From contig ML682037.1 of the NCBI GenBank assembly GCA_007922195.1, positions 12,793,289 to 12,857,288 on the forward strand: a DNA stretch of 64,000 nucleotides, in the 5' to 3' direction. The position numbers were made by a program, and so were the translations under genes. This DNA is from Podocnemis expansa. Lineage: Eukaryota; Chordata; Testudines; Podocnemididae. A model generated the notes under the pieces. The model saw only the letters and a program-made list of their open reading frames with translations. It was not told where the DNA came from and searched no databases. Below, one piece after another: positions 52,363 through 63,429 of this stretch (within the stretch, counting starts at the first letter, position 1; each line of letters starts with the position of its first letter).

Positions 52363-54045
52363 CATCAGGCATGGCCTTTGGCAACAAGGACCCGGGGGCC
52401 AGCAGTGCCATGAGGGCGTGCCATCCGGCGAACCTGGCCTTGCTGAGCCTGACTGAGCTGAGCTACTGGGACCCAACCTGGCCTCAGCTCCATTGAATTT
52501 GTGGGGTTTTGTGAATGGCTCCAATGTCAGACAGCAAATGAACGACGGAGAATAGCTGCCTCCCAGCCAGCTGGCGTATTTGTCACCTAGTCTGCATGGC
52601 AGCAGGGGATGGGGGGCAACATATACACACACGCCCCATGCGTGTTGAAGGAACAGTGTTAGAGTGGCCCTCTTGTTTATTTATTGACCGCTGGAGCCAG
52701 CAGAGGAGGGGCCCAGCCTGCCCCTTGCTGGGGTGGGCACTGTGCTGCCCTGGCCCCCCGTTGGAATGACGCACAAGGGACTCATGACAGACAAAGCTGC
52801 CACCTGGAGTTGACCAAAGAAGAGGGTAGTGGGGGCCCTGCTGTCTGTGTGCCAGCTTGCTTGCTCTGCAAGAGATCTCAGCAGGATGGGGGGTATCCCT
52901 GGGACCCCCAGTGGTGCTGCCTTCAGATCGGTTGGAGGAGGGGATTTTTAGTGGACGATGTAGTGCTTTCCTGGGTCATCTGTGCATGAGGCTGGTGCTA
53001 GTGGGGGAAAAAAACAGGGTGAGGGGGCAGCTACTCCTCAGCCCTATGGCGTTTCAGCAGAAACCTGGCCCCCTGCCAGGGTCTCACTGTGAAGTATGTA
53101 AGGGGGGGGAACTGTTCTTATTTGCCAAAATGGCCTCCTATTGCTTGTGGGGATGAACAGCTCTTGGGGAAGGGGTTGAATGTGTAGAGTAAGGACTGTA
53201 GCTGTTGCTGGTACTGAGATGGGGGGGTGTAACTCTGCACCAGTAGGGGGGTTCTGGATGTGCTGGGGCTGGTGGGCTGCAGCAGTGCCGGGGGCGTCCC
53301 CTCCCTGCTCTGCCCAGTGCAGCCGGGGTGGGTCTGTGGTGAGCTGTGTGCAGGGTCCTTGCCTCGCCCCTCCAGCTTGGGACCTGGGAGCTGTCTTCTG
53401 GTTGGGATGTTCCCCCTCCTCTCCTCTCCTTCCCCCCCCCCACAGCCCCTGCTGTCCACGTGCCAAATGCCCAAGTGCCACATCTGTTTCTCTCCCCCTC
53501 AGGGGCCTGTTATTTAAAAGGGCTTCAGCTGGCTGGGAAGCTAGGCCTCCTCTCTGAGCTGCAGGGGGAAGGGGGTGTGTGCTGGCTGCAGCTGGGAATG
53601 GCTGCACTAGCCTGAGCTCCCTTTGTCCAAACAAAGCGCCTGCTTGGCCCCCAGCCCAGCTACGCAGGGTCCTGTCTCCTGCACACATGGTACGTGCCCG
53701 GTGGAGGGGTGAGCTGCACCCAGGGAGGGAATGCCCCATGTGAGGAGTCCCCCACCCCCCCATGACTTCACCCCTAGGTGTGGGGGCTGTCTCCCTCACT
53801 GGATAAGACTTGAAACTGAAATGTAGAGGCTCAACATTTGCCTGGCTGTGGCTCTCCTGGGTCTCTGGCCCCATGGGGCTGAGCTGGGGTTGTCAGGGCT
53901 CCAGGATGGGGGATTCCCCCATGGGGTATGTTGGTCAGGGCCATTCCCCTCCTGCAGCCCGGAGCAGCTCCACACTTGCTGAGGTGGGGTGTGAGGGGGG
54001 CAGGCCCCACACTGGGAGTTTGTAATAAATGGTATTTGCACCCTA
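52363..54045 (+). other. ADCY6: ADCY6 3' untranslated region (proximal form)
   Basis: It follows the TAG at 52360-52362 and runs to just beyond the AATAAA at 54024. A longer form, to about 54980, is possible. Confidence 0.6.
54024..54029 (+). terminator. ADCY6: ADCY6 poly(A) signal AATAAA
   Basis: A canonical hexamer in 'tttgtaataaatgg', the first after the stop. Weaker variants ATTAAA (54911) and TATAAA (54941 and 54952) lie in a strongly AT-rich patch and may serve a longer transcript. Confidence 0.6.
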
Positions 54046-54989
54046 TCCTCCTGCTTCTGCTCCTGTACTTATCAGCCTTCATGGAAGCTCTGGGATCAGA
54101 TCAGTCCTGAGGCAGTGAAATGGCCAGGTGGGCCCAAGCTTTCCTGTGACCCAGTGATTTGCCTGGGAAGCACAGAGCCTGCCTGGGGGGTGGCAGCAGG
54201 GCTGGTCTGGTCCGTAGTCCAGCATGTGAGTGAGCCATGGGTTAGGAAGCGGAAAGGGGCTGGTAGATGTGGAGTGGCATGGTGAGGGCAGAGCCACATT
54301 GGGACCACTCCTCTCAGGTCAAGGAAAACAACCACAGACCCCCTGCAGGCTGCCTGGGGCAGTGATCATGCCCTGACCAAGACTCCCCCCAGGCCACCAC
54401 AAAGAGCAAGGCTGTGAGGTGTAACCCCAGTATTTCCATACTCCCATTTGCAGTGGAGCAAACATCACTGGACCTTTCCCCCTGACATGGCCTAGAGGCT
54501 GGTAATGCTGCCAGCATGCCCTTTGACCACAGTACAGCCACCTCCCTTAGGTTGAAGTTTCCTCATCCAAGGCAGGAATGGCTTGGCTCTTTGGGTGTGA
54601 GGCTATATTAAATGCAAAAAAAAGATTTCTGTTTGGGTTTTTTTTAGGCTTTTGGGGATGTTTTTGTTTCTGTGACTGTGTCTGGGGAGTTCTAATTTGA
54701 TGTCGAAGCTGAGCAAGCTGTGCCTGTGTCCAAAGCTGGGGTCATCCCTCCACCCACTCCCTGAGCTGGCCCTGCTGGAGAGGTTTGGGGGCAACAGGTG
54801 AGTTTTGGATGGAAGCCCCTGGCCTGCTATGAGGGGGGGGCTCACTGTGTGAGGGCAGCAGTGGGTGAATAGAGTGGGGAATGGGATGTGGCACTTGTTT
54901 GGAAATGCAGATTAAAGGTACTTTTTTTCTTGTGTGTACATATAAATTATATATAAAACTCGCTTTCTATAATAGCCACTGTGTCTCGG

Positions 54990-56890
54990 ATCAGTGTCCT
55001 CCCCCCGCCCCTGGGGCTGCTGCACCTTTTGGGTCTGTTTGCCTCCAGGGCACTAGGGCCTAGCTGGCCAGCAGAGAGCTCAAGCATGTGTAACCTTTCA
55101 ATTACTGTTCTCAAACCCTGTTAATTGGAGGTCCAGTGAGTGCCTGGCTGTGGGGGGAACTTGGATGACTTCACAGGCCCCAGACTGGCTGGGCCCCCTT
55201 TGCTGGTTCAGGGCACAGGCAGAGTCTCCCCTGGGGTAGCGTTCTCAGTGCAGGGGATGCTGGCCTTAACTTAGGTGGCTGTGAGCATTGACAATGTGAT
55301 GGAGCTTGAGTCAGCACCTCTGGAAAACGTGGCCCAAGGCAGCAGCTGTGAGCCAGGCTGTGAGTTTCTGACTGTAAGGGGGATGGGACAGGGAGCTGGG
55401 CTGGAGCTGAGGGGATGGACAGAGGCTCTCCTCCACTGCCAGATCTTGGTGGCTGGAGTCCTCCGTAATGAAACCTCTGGGTGCAGACAATAGCTGGCCC
55501 GAGCCTGGCCAGCCAGCGTGGCTCAAACAGGCCCTGAGGCACTGCCAAACTGGGGTTCCCCAGGGTGGGGCAGCCCTGGCCTTGTTGGGCCAGCAGCTGT
55601 GCTCAGTCTGCAGTAGCTGCACTAAAATAGCTCCTAGGAGGGAGGCAGTGGGTTGGTTCAAAGTTTCTTGGGGCACTGAGCAGCTGAGGTTTGTTCCCTG
55701 TGGCTGCCACGGAGCCTGTGTGCAGAGCTGCTTGTTCACAGGTGCTGCCAGCTTTGGTGCCCAGCATTCATCATGGCCCATGCTGTCAGGGCTCAGACCC
55801 CTGCCTGGTGCCCAAAACTGGGGTGAAGGGAACTAAACAGGCAGCCTGACTCATCTTAGCTATAGCTGTGCCAGTCACTGCACCATCTGAGTGCCCTGGG
55901 ACAGTAGTTTTCAAACGTTTTGGCTCAGGATGCAGTTGAAAAAAAATAATTTATGCCAAAAACCCCAAAGCTTCATCTCTGAGCAATGCAGCCCAGTCTT
56001 TTTCAACAGCAGCAGAAGGGGGTGGTGTGCCTCAGGATCTGAGGCTCTGGGACTATGTACTGGGTCCCAACCTCTGGTTTGAAAACCACTGCCCTGGGGT
56101 GTCACCAGTCAAGGGGGATGAATTGCAGACCCTGAGTCATGCCCTTTCTGTCTTCTGGGGATTGGAGGCAACTGGTGCCAGCCATGGTGACCAAAGAGGT
56201 GGGGACACTGCACTGGGTGCTGAATGGGGTGGATACATCTTGCCACCTTTTTCATACACACCCTTGCTGTCCCATGCTCACATGCTCCCCTTGCTTCTCC
56301 CCCACCTAGCTTGCCTGCCCCCTGCACACTACTACCACTGTCCACTTGTGCTGGGGGGCAGTGCAAAACCCCTGTAGCACCTCTGCCTATTTTATTTCAT
56401 GCAGGTTCTCCGGTGCCTTCCACTTAGACACCCATGACCACCCTGTGTGGTCTGTTCTGTTTCAGCCCCCAGCCCCGGTGGGGGGAGCACTGAGTGGGCG
56501 AGGGGTTTGTTTGGAAAGGTTGTGTTTGTGGTACAGCCCAGGTCGGGGTGTGTGTGTGGCGGGGATAGTCTCTGGGCCGTCCAGGCTGGAGGCCAGTGTG
56601 CACTGTAGCTCCCATACAGCCAGAGTTGGCCATGAGGTGCCAAGGAGCAGAGCTTCCTCCCACCCCAGCTTCACCCCAGGGTGACAGCACCAGGAACAGA
56701 CCCCAGGAGTCCTGTTTCTCCCCTGCCTTGCTCCAGCCATGAGGGGCGAAGCCCAGGAGCTCTAGCTAGAAAAGAGCCAGGTCCTGGCACCTGGGTGTAC
56801 AGCAGAGCTGTGTCCAGACCCCAGCATGGTCCTGCACCCCTCAACGTGCCTCCCCCCCGCCCCCGAAATCACCAGCCTGGGTCTCGGTGG
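54990..56890. other. ADCY6-TEX49 convergent spacer
   Basis: No exon is recognised. The region holds the hAT element at 55902-56091 and otherwise unique GC-rich sequence. Confidence 0.55.
55902..56091. mobile_element. Short hAT-type element, copy 2, with target duplication
   Basis: 190 bp with terminal inverted repeats CAGTAGTTTTCAAAC and GTTTGAAAACCACTG. The 8-bp flanks ccctggga (55894-55901) and ccctgggg (56092-56099) differ at one base. The interior aligns with copy 1 at 31750 ('aatgcagcccagtctttttcaacagcagcag'). It has no coding capacity. Confidence 0.8.
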
Positions 56891-56899
56891 CTCCGTGGC

Positions 56900-56905
56900 T
56901 TTATT
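56900..56905 (-). terminator. SPMIP11/TEX49: TEX49 poly(A) signal
   Basis: TTTATT on the plus strand gives AATAAA on the minus strand, 39 bases after the TEX49 stop. The very short 3'UTR fits a compact testis gene. Confidence 0.8.
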
Positions 56906-56943
56906 CCAAGCTGCTCGGTGCCGGGGGGCGGCCCACGGCGTGC

Positions 56944-59900
56944 TCAGAAGAGGCTGAAATGGGGATTGCTCAGGCCCATGGTGTCCACGAACCTAGGGCA
57001 GGGAAAGGAACCCGGGTAGCTCCAGCGCCTCCTCTGGGGGGGCCCTCGATGTCCCCAGCCTGGGGGGCAAGGTGGCCGGGCGTGGGTGAGCAGGGGCCAC
57101 CCCCCCCATGGGCCTGGGCCCCGGAGCCGTGTACCGCTTTAAGGGGGGGTCATGTGATCCCCGCCCGTGCGGATAAAGCGCTGCCTCCCCGGCTCCTCCG
57201 GCTCCGGCACCGGGGGCCCCCGACGGACGGACGGAGCGAGCGATGATGATGCTGCCGCCGCCGCCAGCCCGGTGGGTTTGGGTCCCTTTGTCCGCCTCGC
57301 GCCCCTGGGGCGGGGGGAGCCCCGGCTGTGGGGCGCTGCCCGGAGCCCCCCGACCCCCCTCCCAGCCCGTGCGCCCGGGACGCGCCCCGCGGCAGCCCCC
57401 AGCTTTTCTCGCCTCGCCCCGTCCCGCCCCGCTGCTCGGCCTCGGGGCGCCAGGCGGGGAGCGGGGGCGGTGCCCAGAGGCTACGGGGGCAGGGAGATGC
57501 CAGCACTGGGGGCGGTGGGCACCACCTTGTGGGGCTGCCCCACGGTGAGACCCAGCTGGCCCTGAGATGCGAGGCTCGAGCAAGGCGAATGCCAGCCCCT
57601 AGACCCCGTGCACCGCGGGCATGCGATGCCCCTAGGGTGGTTTATGCAGGCTTTGCAGCTGGGCAGGGGAATGCACATGGACTGGTGCCAGGAAGACCTG
57701 AGCTGTCTCTTTGCTTTGCTCAGATCCAGGGTTGCTTTGGGGGCATCTGCAAGTGTCAAGCTGGCAGGTGATGTCTCCAATCTGGGGGGGCAGGGATCAA
57801 GACCGAAGACGTTGGGGTTTTGGGTGCTGGGGAGACTAGGTGGCCTTTTGCTGGTTGTGGAGTCATCTGCAGGTTTATTCTGGAGGGCTCTTGGGCAGCT
57901 TGTTTGTTTAAGGTGGGATTTCCTGGGCCCCTTTGCTCTCCAGCCTTATCCCTGCAGAACTGAGGGTGCAGACATGGTGTCCTGAGGACCCAATAGTGAC
58001 TCAAACCTGAGTCTTAAATTAAGCAAAGTGTGACAAATCCCTCATATGCCAGCCTTGGCCAGGTGGTGGCTGAGAGCTGCCAGGAACCTCCTCCCTGGTG
58101 CTGCAGGGCTGCCTGCACCTTCCTCTAGAGTAAACTAGATCAGTGGGGCAGGTGCCTGGTAGAGAGCTGGCATAACTGCTAGCTGGACCCCCTAGGATGG
58201 CCGCTTTCTTACCTTCCTAATGGCAGGGGTAGGATTCCCCTTGCCTGCTGTGTCTCACTGGCACTAGGACAGAGGCTGATTCACTTTTTCCCCTGGCACT
58301 GGTGAGGCCTTGTCCTGCCAGGTGCTGAGTGCTGGCTACTCCTGGGGCTGTTCCCACCTGGGAGAGGGGACTTTCTAAGCAAACAGTGGGCAGGTGCTGT
58401 GCCTCTTACTCTAGTGTCAGCATTTGGATGGTGGGGTGCCTCTCCTCTGCCAGCTGCACTGCAATCTCACCTGGTCATGGGGCTCCTTATTAGGGGGTGC
58501 CTCTGCACTGTCATCCAGGGGATCACCTCCTCCACTAGGACTGTGGGATCCTTGGGCAGCCACCAGCCGCTTTCCTGTGCACAGGTCATTGGCACCCTGA
58601 AGACCTGGTTGGGGGCTAGAGACACGCAGAGGGCACAGATGAGAGGGAGGACATCCAGCTTGTTGGTGACCCTGTCAAGTCCTGGGAAGGTCTGGGGTGT
58701 GGGATCCCCTGATCAGGGTTGAACCACCCTCCTCCTATTGACCTCTTGCTCCCTGCTTCCATCTCTGTCCCCATCCCTTCATCTGCTCCCTGGGTTGGAG
58801 GGCACAGGATTCAGACAGCAGTTTAGTGGCCACCTACCCAGAATGGCACTCATGTAGCAACTGCTCTTGGTCCTCCTGACCCATCCCACCTGCCCTGATT
58901 GCAGCAGGACGATGCTCCTTCCCAGCAGGAGCTGGGGATGAAAATCTCTTTGCCCAGGATCTCTAAGGGCACCAAATCTTTGCAACGGCTAACAAACCAC
59001 ATTGCCCACCAGCATGGGGGTAGGATGTATCATTTCCTCCATCTTTCCCATGGGGAAGGAAGGACTTGTCCAAGGCTGTGCAGTCAGGCTGTGGCAGAGG
59101 CTAGTGTAGAACCCAGTTCCCTCTTCCATCCTGCCTAGGCTCCACTGTCCACTTACATTTCTTGATCTGATTCTGCTTAACGATCTCACGATAGCTGCTG
59201 TAGCTCCCCTGGTGCACTGTGCTGTCCAAGCGCCCTGGGCCAATGGGGGGGAGCTTTGGATGAAACAGCCCCCCTTTTAGTGGCTTCAGCCCTGATTGGA
59301 AGGAGAAGGAGGAAATACCAGAGGGGCTCAAGGCCTGGTGGGGGGGGGGGGTGATGAGGTCAACCTGCCCCTAAAAACTGAGTTAGGACCTGCTAAACTT
59401 GTCACCCATGGGCTGCAGGTCAGCAATAAGCAGTGGATGAGAACTGGTCAATGCTACCTGGAGTGGTCTTGAACGCAGCCCTTCTGTAAGCTCAGAGAGC
59501 CATCCAGGAGCAGTGACTCCTACGGGGAGGCCTCTCCAGCCCCCTGCAGCAAGATGGTGCTTGAGACGTGAGGTGGCGAAAGGGGCAGGAAGGGACAGAC
59601 CCTTCAGCCCCACCACTGAGGCTGGCAGGCAGAGCCCTGGGGATAGCTGAGACCGAGGAAGTGCCAGGACGCTACCTTGAGTGATGGTGTTTAGGCCAAG
59701 CTGAGGGCTGTGTTTATAGGCTGAAACCAATGAATCCACATGGGGTGATTGGAGAAGGATTTTTAGTACATTCCCCGCCCCTCTGACTGAAACACCCCTT
59801 AGGGGTTTGGGGGTGTCAGGTTTTAAACCTTGTATTTGTTGCCTCTGCAAAGAGCCCCAATCTGCTCTCCAAAGTGCTTGGCCTAGTAACAATCAGGTCT

Positions 59901-60030
59901 GTTTCTAATGTACCCATCAGCCTGGCATCTGGGCTCTCTTCTTACCTGTTGAATCAGGCTTTTCTAACTCAAGCTTTCTCTCCTGAAAAGGCTCCTGGTA
60001 CCCCAGGAATGTCAACCCAAAGAAAGCCAT
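56944..60030 (-). CDS. SPMIP11/TEX49: TEX49 (SPMIP11), sperm microtubule inner protein, complete
   Basis: Four coding exons in transcript order: 60030-59946, 59291-59157, 58615-58471 and 56992-56944. They total 414 nt, or 137 residues plus a stop. The donors are gtaaga, gtaagt and gtgaga; the acceptors are atcag, tctag and cctag. The split codons (G|GG, T|CC, AG|G) all join correctly. The protein starts MAFFGLTFLGYQEPF, has KLPPIG and TVHQGSYSSYREIVKQN in exon 2, PNQVFRVP, GWWLPKDP and LIRSPMTR in exon 3, and ends NPHFSLF. This matches my memory of mammalian TEX49, a protein of about 134 residues in the same place between ADCY6 and CCNT1 that was first listed as a lincRNA (LINC00935). It is known as a protein inside the doublet microtubules of the sperm tail. 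There is no signal peptide, membrane segment or enzyme motif. The identity comes from synteny plus remembered sequence. Confidence 0.88.
57120..57500 (+). promoter_or_regulatory. CpG island inside TEX49 intron 3
   Basis: CpG-dense, with a TATA-like 'ggataaag' (57170-57177) preceded by 'gtcatgtgatcc'. About 70 bases later a plus-strand ATG (57243) opens MMMLPPPPA and runs into a possible donor CCCG|gtgggt near 57270. It looks like a plus-strand promoter and first exon. No following exon with a known family was found. Confidence 0.45.
59015..59125 (-). repeat. MIR SINE remnant
   Basis: 'tcctccatctttcccatggggaaggaaggacttgtccaaggctgtgcagtcaggctgtggcagaggctagtgtagaacccagttccc' is the usual reversed MIR core and tail. 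It lies in TEX49 intron 2. Confidence 0.65.
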
Positions 60031-61720
60031 TTCACAAGCCACCCACTTCCACCTGGCGTTCTCTTTCAGTCCAGCAAGGTGGGCACCTCGAGCCTCCGGC
60101 CCTGCTGCCACGGCTACTCTGCCATGAACAACTGTTGAGCCTGTTGCCATGGAGCTGCCCTGGCAGCCTGGTTGGCCAGCCCCCCCCCCCCCAGCTGGAA
60201 TGTGGGTTTCTGAAGTCGGAGTAGGAGGTGTTATGACAACAGCTGTGGTGGCTCTTGCTGCAGCCCAAAGAGCTTTGCTTTTGTGGTGTTTGCCTTTGGT
60301 TTGTCTGAGACAAAGTCCTGATAGCCAAGTCCAGTGCACTAGCATAGTGGTGGAAAATGGGATTCAGAGCCACCTGTAGCCTATTGCTTTTCCTCCAATT
60401 CAGCTCACCAGAGACTGAGTCATTCCAATCTGATGAATGTTTGGTGGCTCCAGAAAAAAACCGCCAGCCATCCCAAAACACTGCCATTGCAAGCCATAGA
60501 ACAGTTCTCAGTGACCTTGTGGCCTTAATTATCTAGGCATCTGGCTGTGTAAATGCCAGCAGGGTCACTCTGTCCTTCATTCTGCTCAGGAGAGAGATAT
60601 GGAGGGGTGGGCCATGCAGCAGCATTTAAGATTTTTATAAATACAACCCCAGAGCTGTCTTTGGTCACAAATTAATTTCCTGTGTGTTGCTGCCAGCTTG
60701 CTTGTTGCCTTCTACCCCAGGGGTGTCTGTATTTGTGTTGTGGTGTGTGTGTGTGTGAGCCAAACCATCTGGCATTCTGCTATCTGTGGCTTTTCTTGGG
60801 CACTTGGAGACATTTGGTGTTTAGCTGATAAGAACTTCAGAGCTTGGCTTATCTCTTCACTATGTGCATACAGGGCCCAGGGCAATGGGGAGAGGTGGGG
60901 GGGGGGAGAGATGAAGCTATTCCCCCAGCCCCCAGATTTCTGGGCACTGCTGTAATACAAATATTGAATTGTAGAAGGGAATGCTTGTGGAGCTATATGA
61001 TACCAGGAAGAATTTTGTTTTTCCAGCAGTCTTCCTTTATTTTGTGCTGACCTGCTGTTGCCGACTAGCACGGATAACAAGAATTGCCATAGCTGACTAG
61101 GCTGTGTGACCCATCTCCAGCAAGGACAACAACCAGGGCAAGGGCAAGAAACCCTGAAGTGAGTAGTTGTAGGATCACTTTCCTTTCTTCCTCTGCCCCT
61201 GAGCAGATTGATCCCCCTCTGTGGAGGTGTTGCTGTCCATGGTGAAATACTCCTCTTACTCTTGTAGCAATGCACGTTCTCATTCGCCATACAAATGACC
61301 AGCTCCTAGCTCATCTTGCCAAGTGGCTGCCCTCTGGTACTTTCTGGTCATGCTTTGTGCAAAAGCATCTCCTCAGATTTAAATCTTTGTTTGTTGCCCT
61401 TCTCCTGGAATAGGAGGCAACAAACCTGAGTACCTTCTTGGATTATTTAAGAATCAGACATGTCCCTTCTTTCTTTGCTCCCTCCCTAAGCTGAATCGTC
61501 AGGCCATTTCAGTCCCTCTGCATGTGTTCTGTGCAGGGCTACAGCCATTCTCAGTGCCAGTCTCCCCTATGTTCCCCCTCTTGCAGCAGCTCTAGGAGAA
61601 AGCCCCAACCCCAGGCAAGGGTCCCCCAAATGTAGGGTGGGGGTTATCTTCTGCCCTACTCTCCAGGGGTCTTCAGGGTGCTGGGTGTGGAGGGACTCAG
61701 ACTGGGCTAAAGAGAACTGG
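60031..61720. other. TEX49-CCNT1 intergenic sequence
   Basis: This is the 5' flank of TEX49 and the far upstream of CCNT1. It is less GC-rich than the rest, with tracts such as 'atttaagatttttataaatacaacccc' and 'caaattaatttcctg' near 60625-60680. An X-box-like motif is at 60143. No exon is recognised. Confidence 0.5.
60143..60152 (-). promoter_or_regulatory. X-box-like motif upstream of TEX49
   Basis: GTTGCCATGG is a strong RFX half-site with a weak second half (agctgc). It lies about 113 bases before the TEX49 ATG. RFX factors drive ciliary and sperm-tail genes, so the site fits the gene. Confidence 0.45.
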
Positions 61721-61724
61721 GGGT

Positions 61725-62142
61725 GGGAGGGCCAGAGGGGACCTGGGAAATTGTAGTTATGGGGGCTGGGGTGCAGGGGGAGATGGGAGGTAAGGGGGGG
61801 TGTCACAGAGGGGGGCAGGGAGCTCTGGCAGGCTGGGGGGGTGGGAAACTGTGGGGGTGGGGTGGGGTCATGAGGAGCTGGGGGGCTATGGGGATGGTGT
61901 CACAGAGGGGGGCTGAAGGGGACCTGGGAAATCATAGAGGAGTCATGGCAGGCTGGGAGGTAATGGGGGCTGGGGCTCAGGGGGAGCTGGGAAGTAATGG
62001 GGAGTGTCAGAGGGGGGCTGGCAAGGGACTGGGAAACCATGGGGGTGGGGTAAGGGGGGCTGGGAGGTGATGGGGGAGGCAATGGGGGCTGGGCTTCAGG
62101 GGGAGCTGAGAAGTAATGGGGGGTGTCAGAGGGGGGCTGGAA
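61725..62142 (+). repeat. G-rich minisatellite next to the assembly gap
   Basis: Units of about 65-75 bp repeat 'gtcacagaggggggctg..ggggacctgggaaatcatg..gggggctggggt.cagggggagctgggaagtaatgggg'. About six units are visible before the Ns, the last ones being the most alike. Runs of 4-7 G make it quadruplex-prone. Confidence 0.8.
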
Positions 62143-62542
62143 NNNNNNNNNNNNNNNNNNNNNNNNNNNNNNNNNNNNNNNNNNNNNNNNNNNNNNNNNN
62201 NNNNNNNNNNNNNNNNNNNNNNNNNNNNNNNNNNNNNNNNNNNNNNNNNNNNNNNNNNNNNNNNNNNNNNNNNNNNNNNNNNNNNNNNNNNNNNNNNNNN
62301 NNNNNNNNNNNNNNNNNNNNNNNNNNNNNNNNNNNNNNNNNNNNNNNNNNNNNNNNNNNNNNNNNNNNNNNNNNNNNNNNNNNNNNNNNNNNNNNNNNNN
62401 NNNNNNNNNNNNNNNNNNNNNNNNNNNNNNNNNNNNNNNNNNNNNNNNNNNNNNNNNNNNNNNNNNNNNNNNNNNNNNNNNNNNNNNNNNNNNNNNNNNN
62501 NNNNNNNNNNNNNNNNNNNNNNNNNNNNNNNNNNNNNNNNNN
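62143..62542. other. Assembly gap of 400 N
   Basis: Exactly 400 unknown bases lie between the minisatellite and the CCNT1 promoter. The first known bases after it are a run of 8 G. The round length suggests an estimated or placeholder size. Open frames read through it are meaningless. Confidence 0.97.
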
Positions 62543-62853
62543 GGGGGGGGTCCCTTCCAGTCCCCAGGGGCTGCGGGCCGGGCTCACGCGCACGCCCAGG
62601 CCTCGTTCCAGTCCCCGGAAACGCCTCGCCTGCACGCATGCGCAGTACCAGTCCCCGCTCCGGGCTTCCGGCGCCGCGGCCCTCGCTCCCTCCTGCAGGG
62701 GGCCCGCTGGCGCCGTCCGCATGCGCAGGGGGCCCGGGCCTCGGCCTCGCTCACTGGCGCATGCGCGCGTGACGGGCGGCGCCTGTGCGTGCGCGCGCGC
62801 GCGCGCGGCGTGCTTCCGCGGCCGGCGGGGCGTGCGCGCGGCCGCGGATCGCC
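62543..62853 (+). promoter_or_regulatory. CCNT1: CCNT1 CpG-island promoter with three NRF1 sites
   Basis: NRF1-type palindromes are CGCATGCGCA at 62635-62644 and 62718-62727 and GCGCATGCGC at 62757-62766. 'gcgtgacgg' (62767-62775) is CRE-like. A (GC)n tract lies at 62785-62808. There is no TATA box. The CCNT1 ATG is at 62854. Confidence 0.75.
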
Positions 62854-63214
62854 ATGGAGGCCTCGGCGAGCGGAGGGGCCGGCGGCGGCGGCGGCGGGAA
62901 GCGCTGGTACTTCACCCGCGAGCAGCTGGAGCGGAGCCCGTCCCGCCGCGCCGGGCTCGACCCGGACAAGGAGCTCTCGTACCGGCAGCAGGCGGCCAAC
63001 CTGCTCCAGGACATGGGCCAGCGCCTCAACGTGTATCCGCCGGCCGGCCGCGCTAGGCCGCGGGTGGGGGCGGGGCGCGGGGCGCGCGGGCCGGGGAGCG
63101 AGCGGGCCTGATCCTTAACCCGCCGCCTGCAGCTCGCAGCTGACCATCAACACGGCCATCGTCTACATGCACCGCTTCTACATGGTCCAGTCCTTCACCC
63201 ACTTCCACCGCAAC
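62854..63214 (+). CDS. CCNT1: CCNT1, cyclin T1, first 87 residues (partial)
   Basis: Cyclin T1 is the regulatory subunit of P-TEFb. It pairs with CDK9 to phosphorylate the RNA polymerase II tail and release paused polymerase in the nucleus. Two coding exons are seen: 62854-63032 (donor GT|gtatcc) and 63133-63214 (acceptor ctgcag, donor AAC|gtgagt). The split Val codon GT|C joins them. The protein starts MEASASGG, has a glycine stretch, then [37 protein letters not shown] and [17 protein letters not shown], the start of the first cyclin box. The glycine run replaces the short polar N-terminus of the human protein. CCNT2 is possible by sequence alone, but [11 protein letters not shown] and the location favour CCNT1. 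The remaining exons lie beyond 64000. Confidence 0.95.
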
Positions 63215-63429
63215 GTGAGTGCCGCGCCCGCCCGCCCCAAACGGGCCCCTCAGCCCCTGGGTCTGGGGCAGGCCTCTGCTCTGCCGGTGGGATTTCCCCC
63301 AGGAAAGCTCAGGCGCCAAAGGAGTTGGCTGGTCCTGCGGCGCTTTTAAAGCCCCCTTGTTTGTTTTGCTGGACGAGCCTGGCACGGATCCCCCACTGGC
63401 ACCTAAACTTTTACAAAGTGCCCCGGGGC

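Noticed and set aside
62004..63118. Open frames of 200-350 codons across 62004-63118 on both strands
   Set aside because: They read through the 400-N gap and are artefacts. Only the CCNT1 exons at 62854 and 63133 are supported.
62854..63214. CCNT2 as an alternative to CCNT1
   Set aside because: [20 protein letters not shown] and the ADCY6 neighbourhood fit CCNT1. CCNT2 sits elsewhere and differs at these residues as I recall them.
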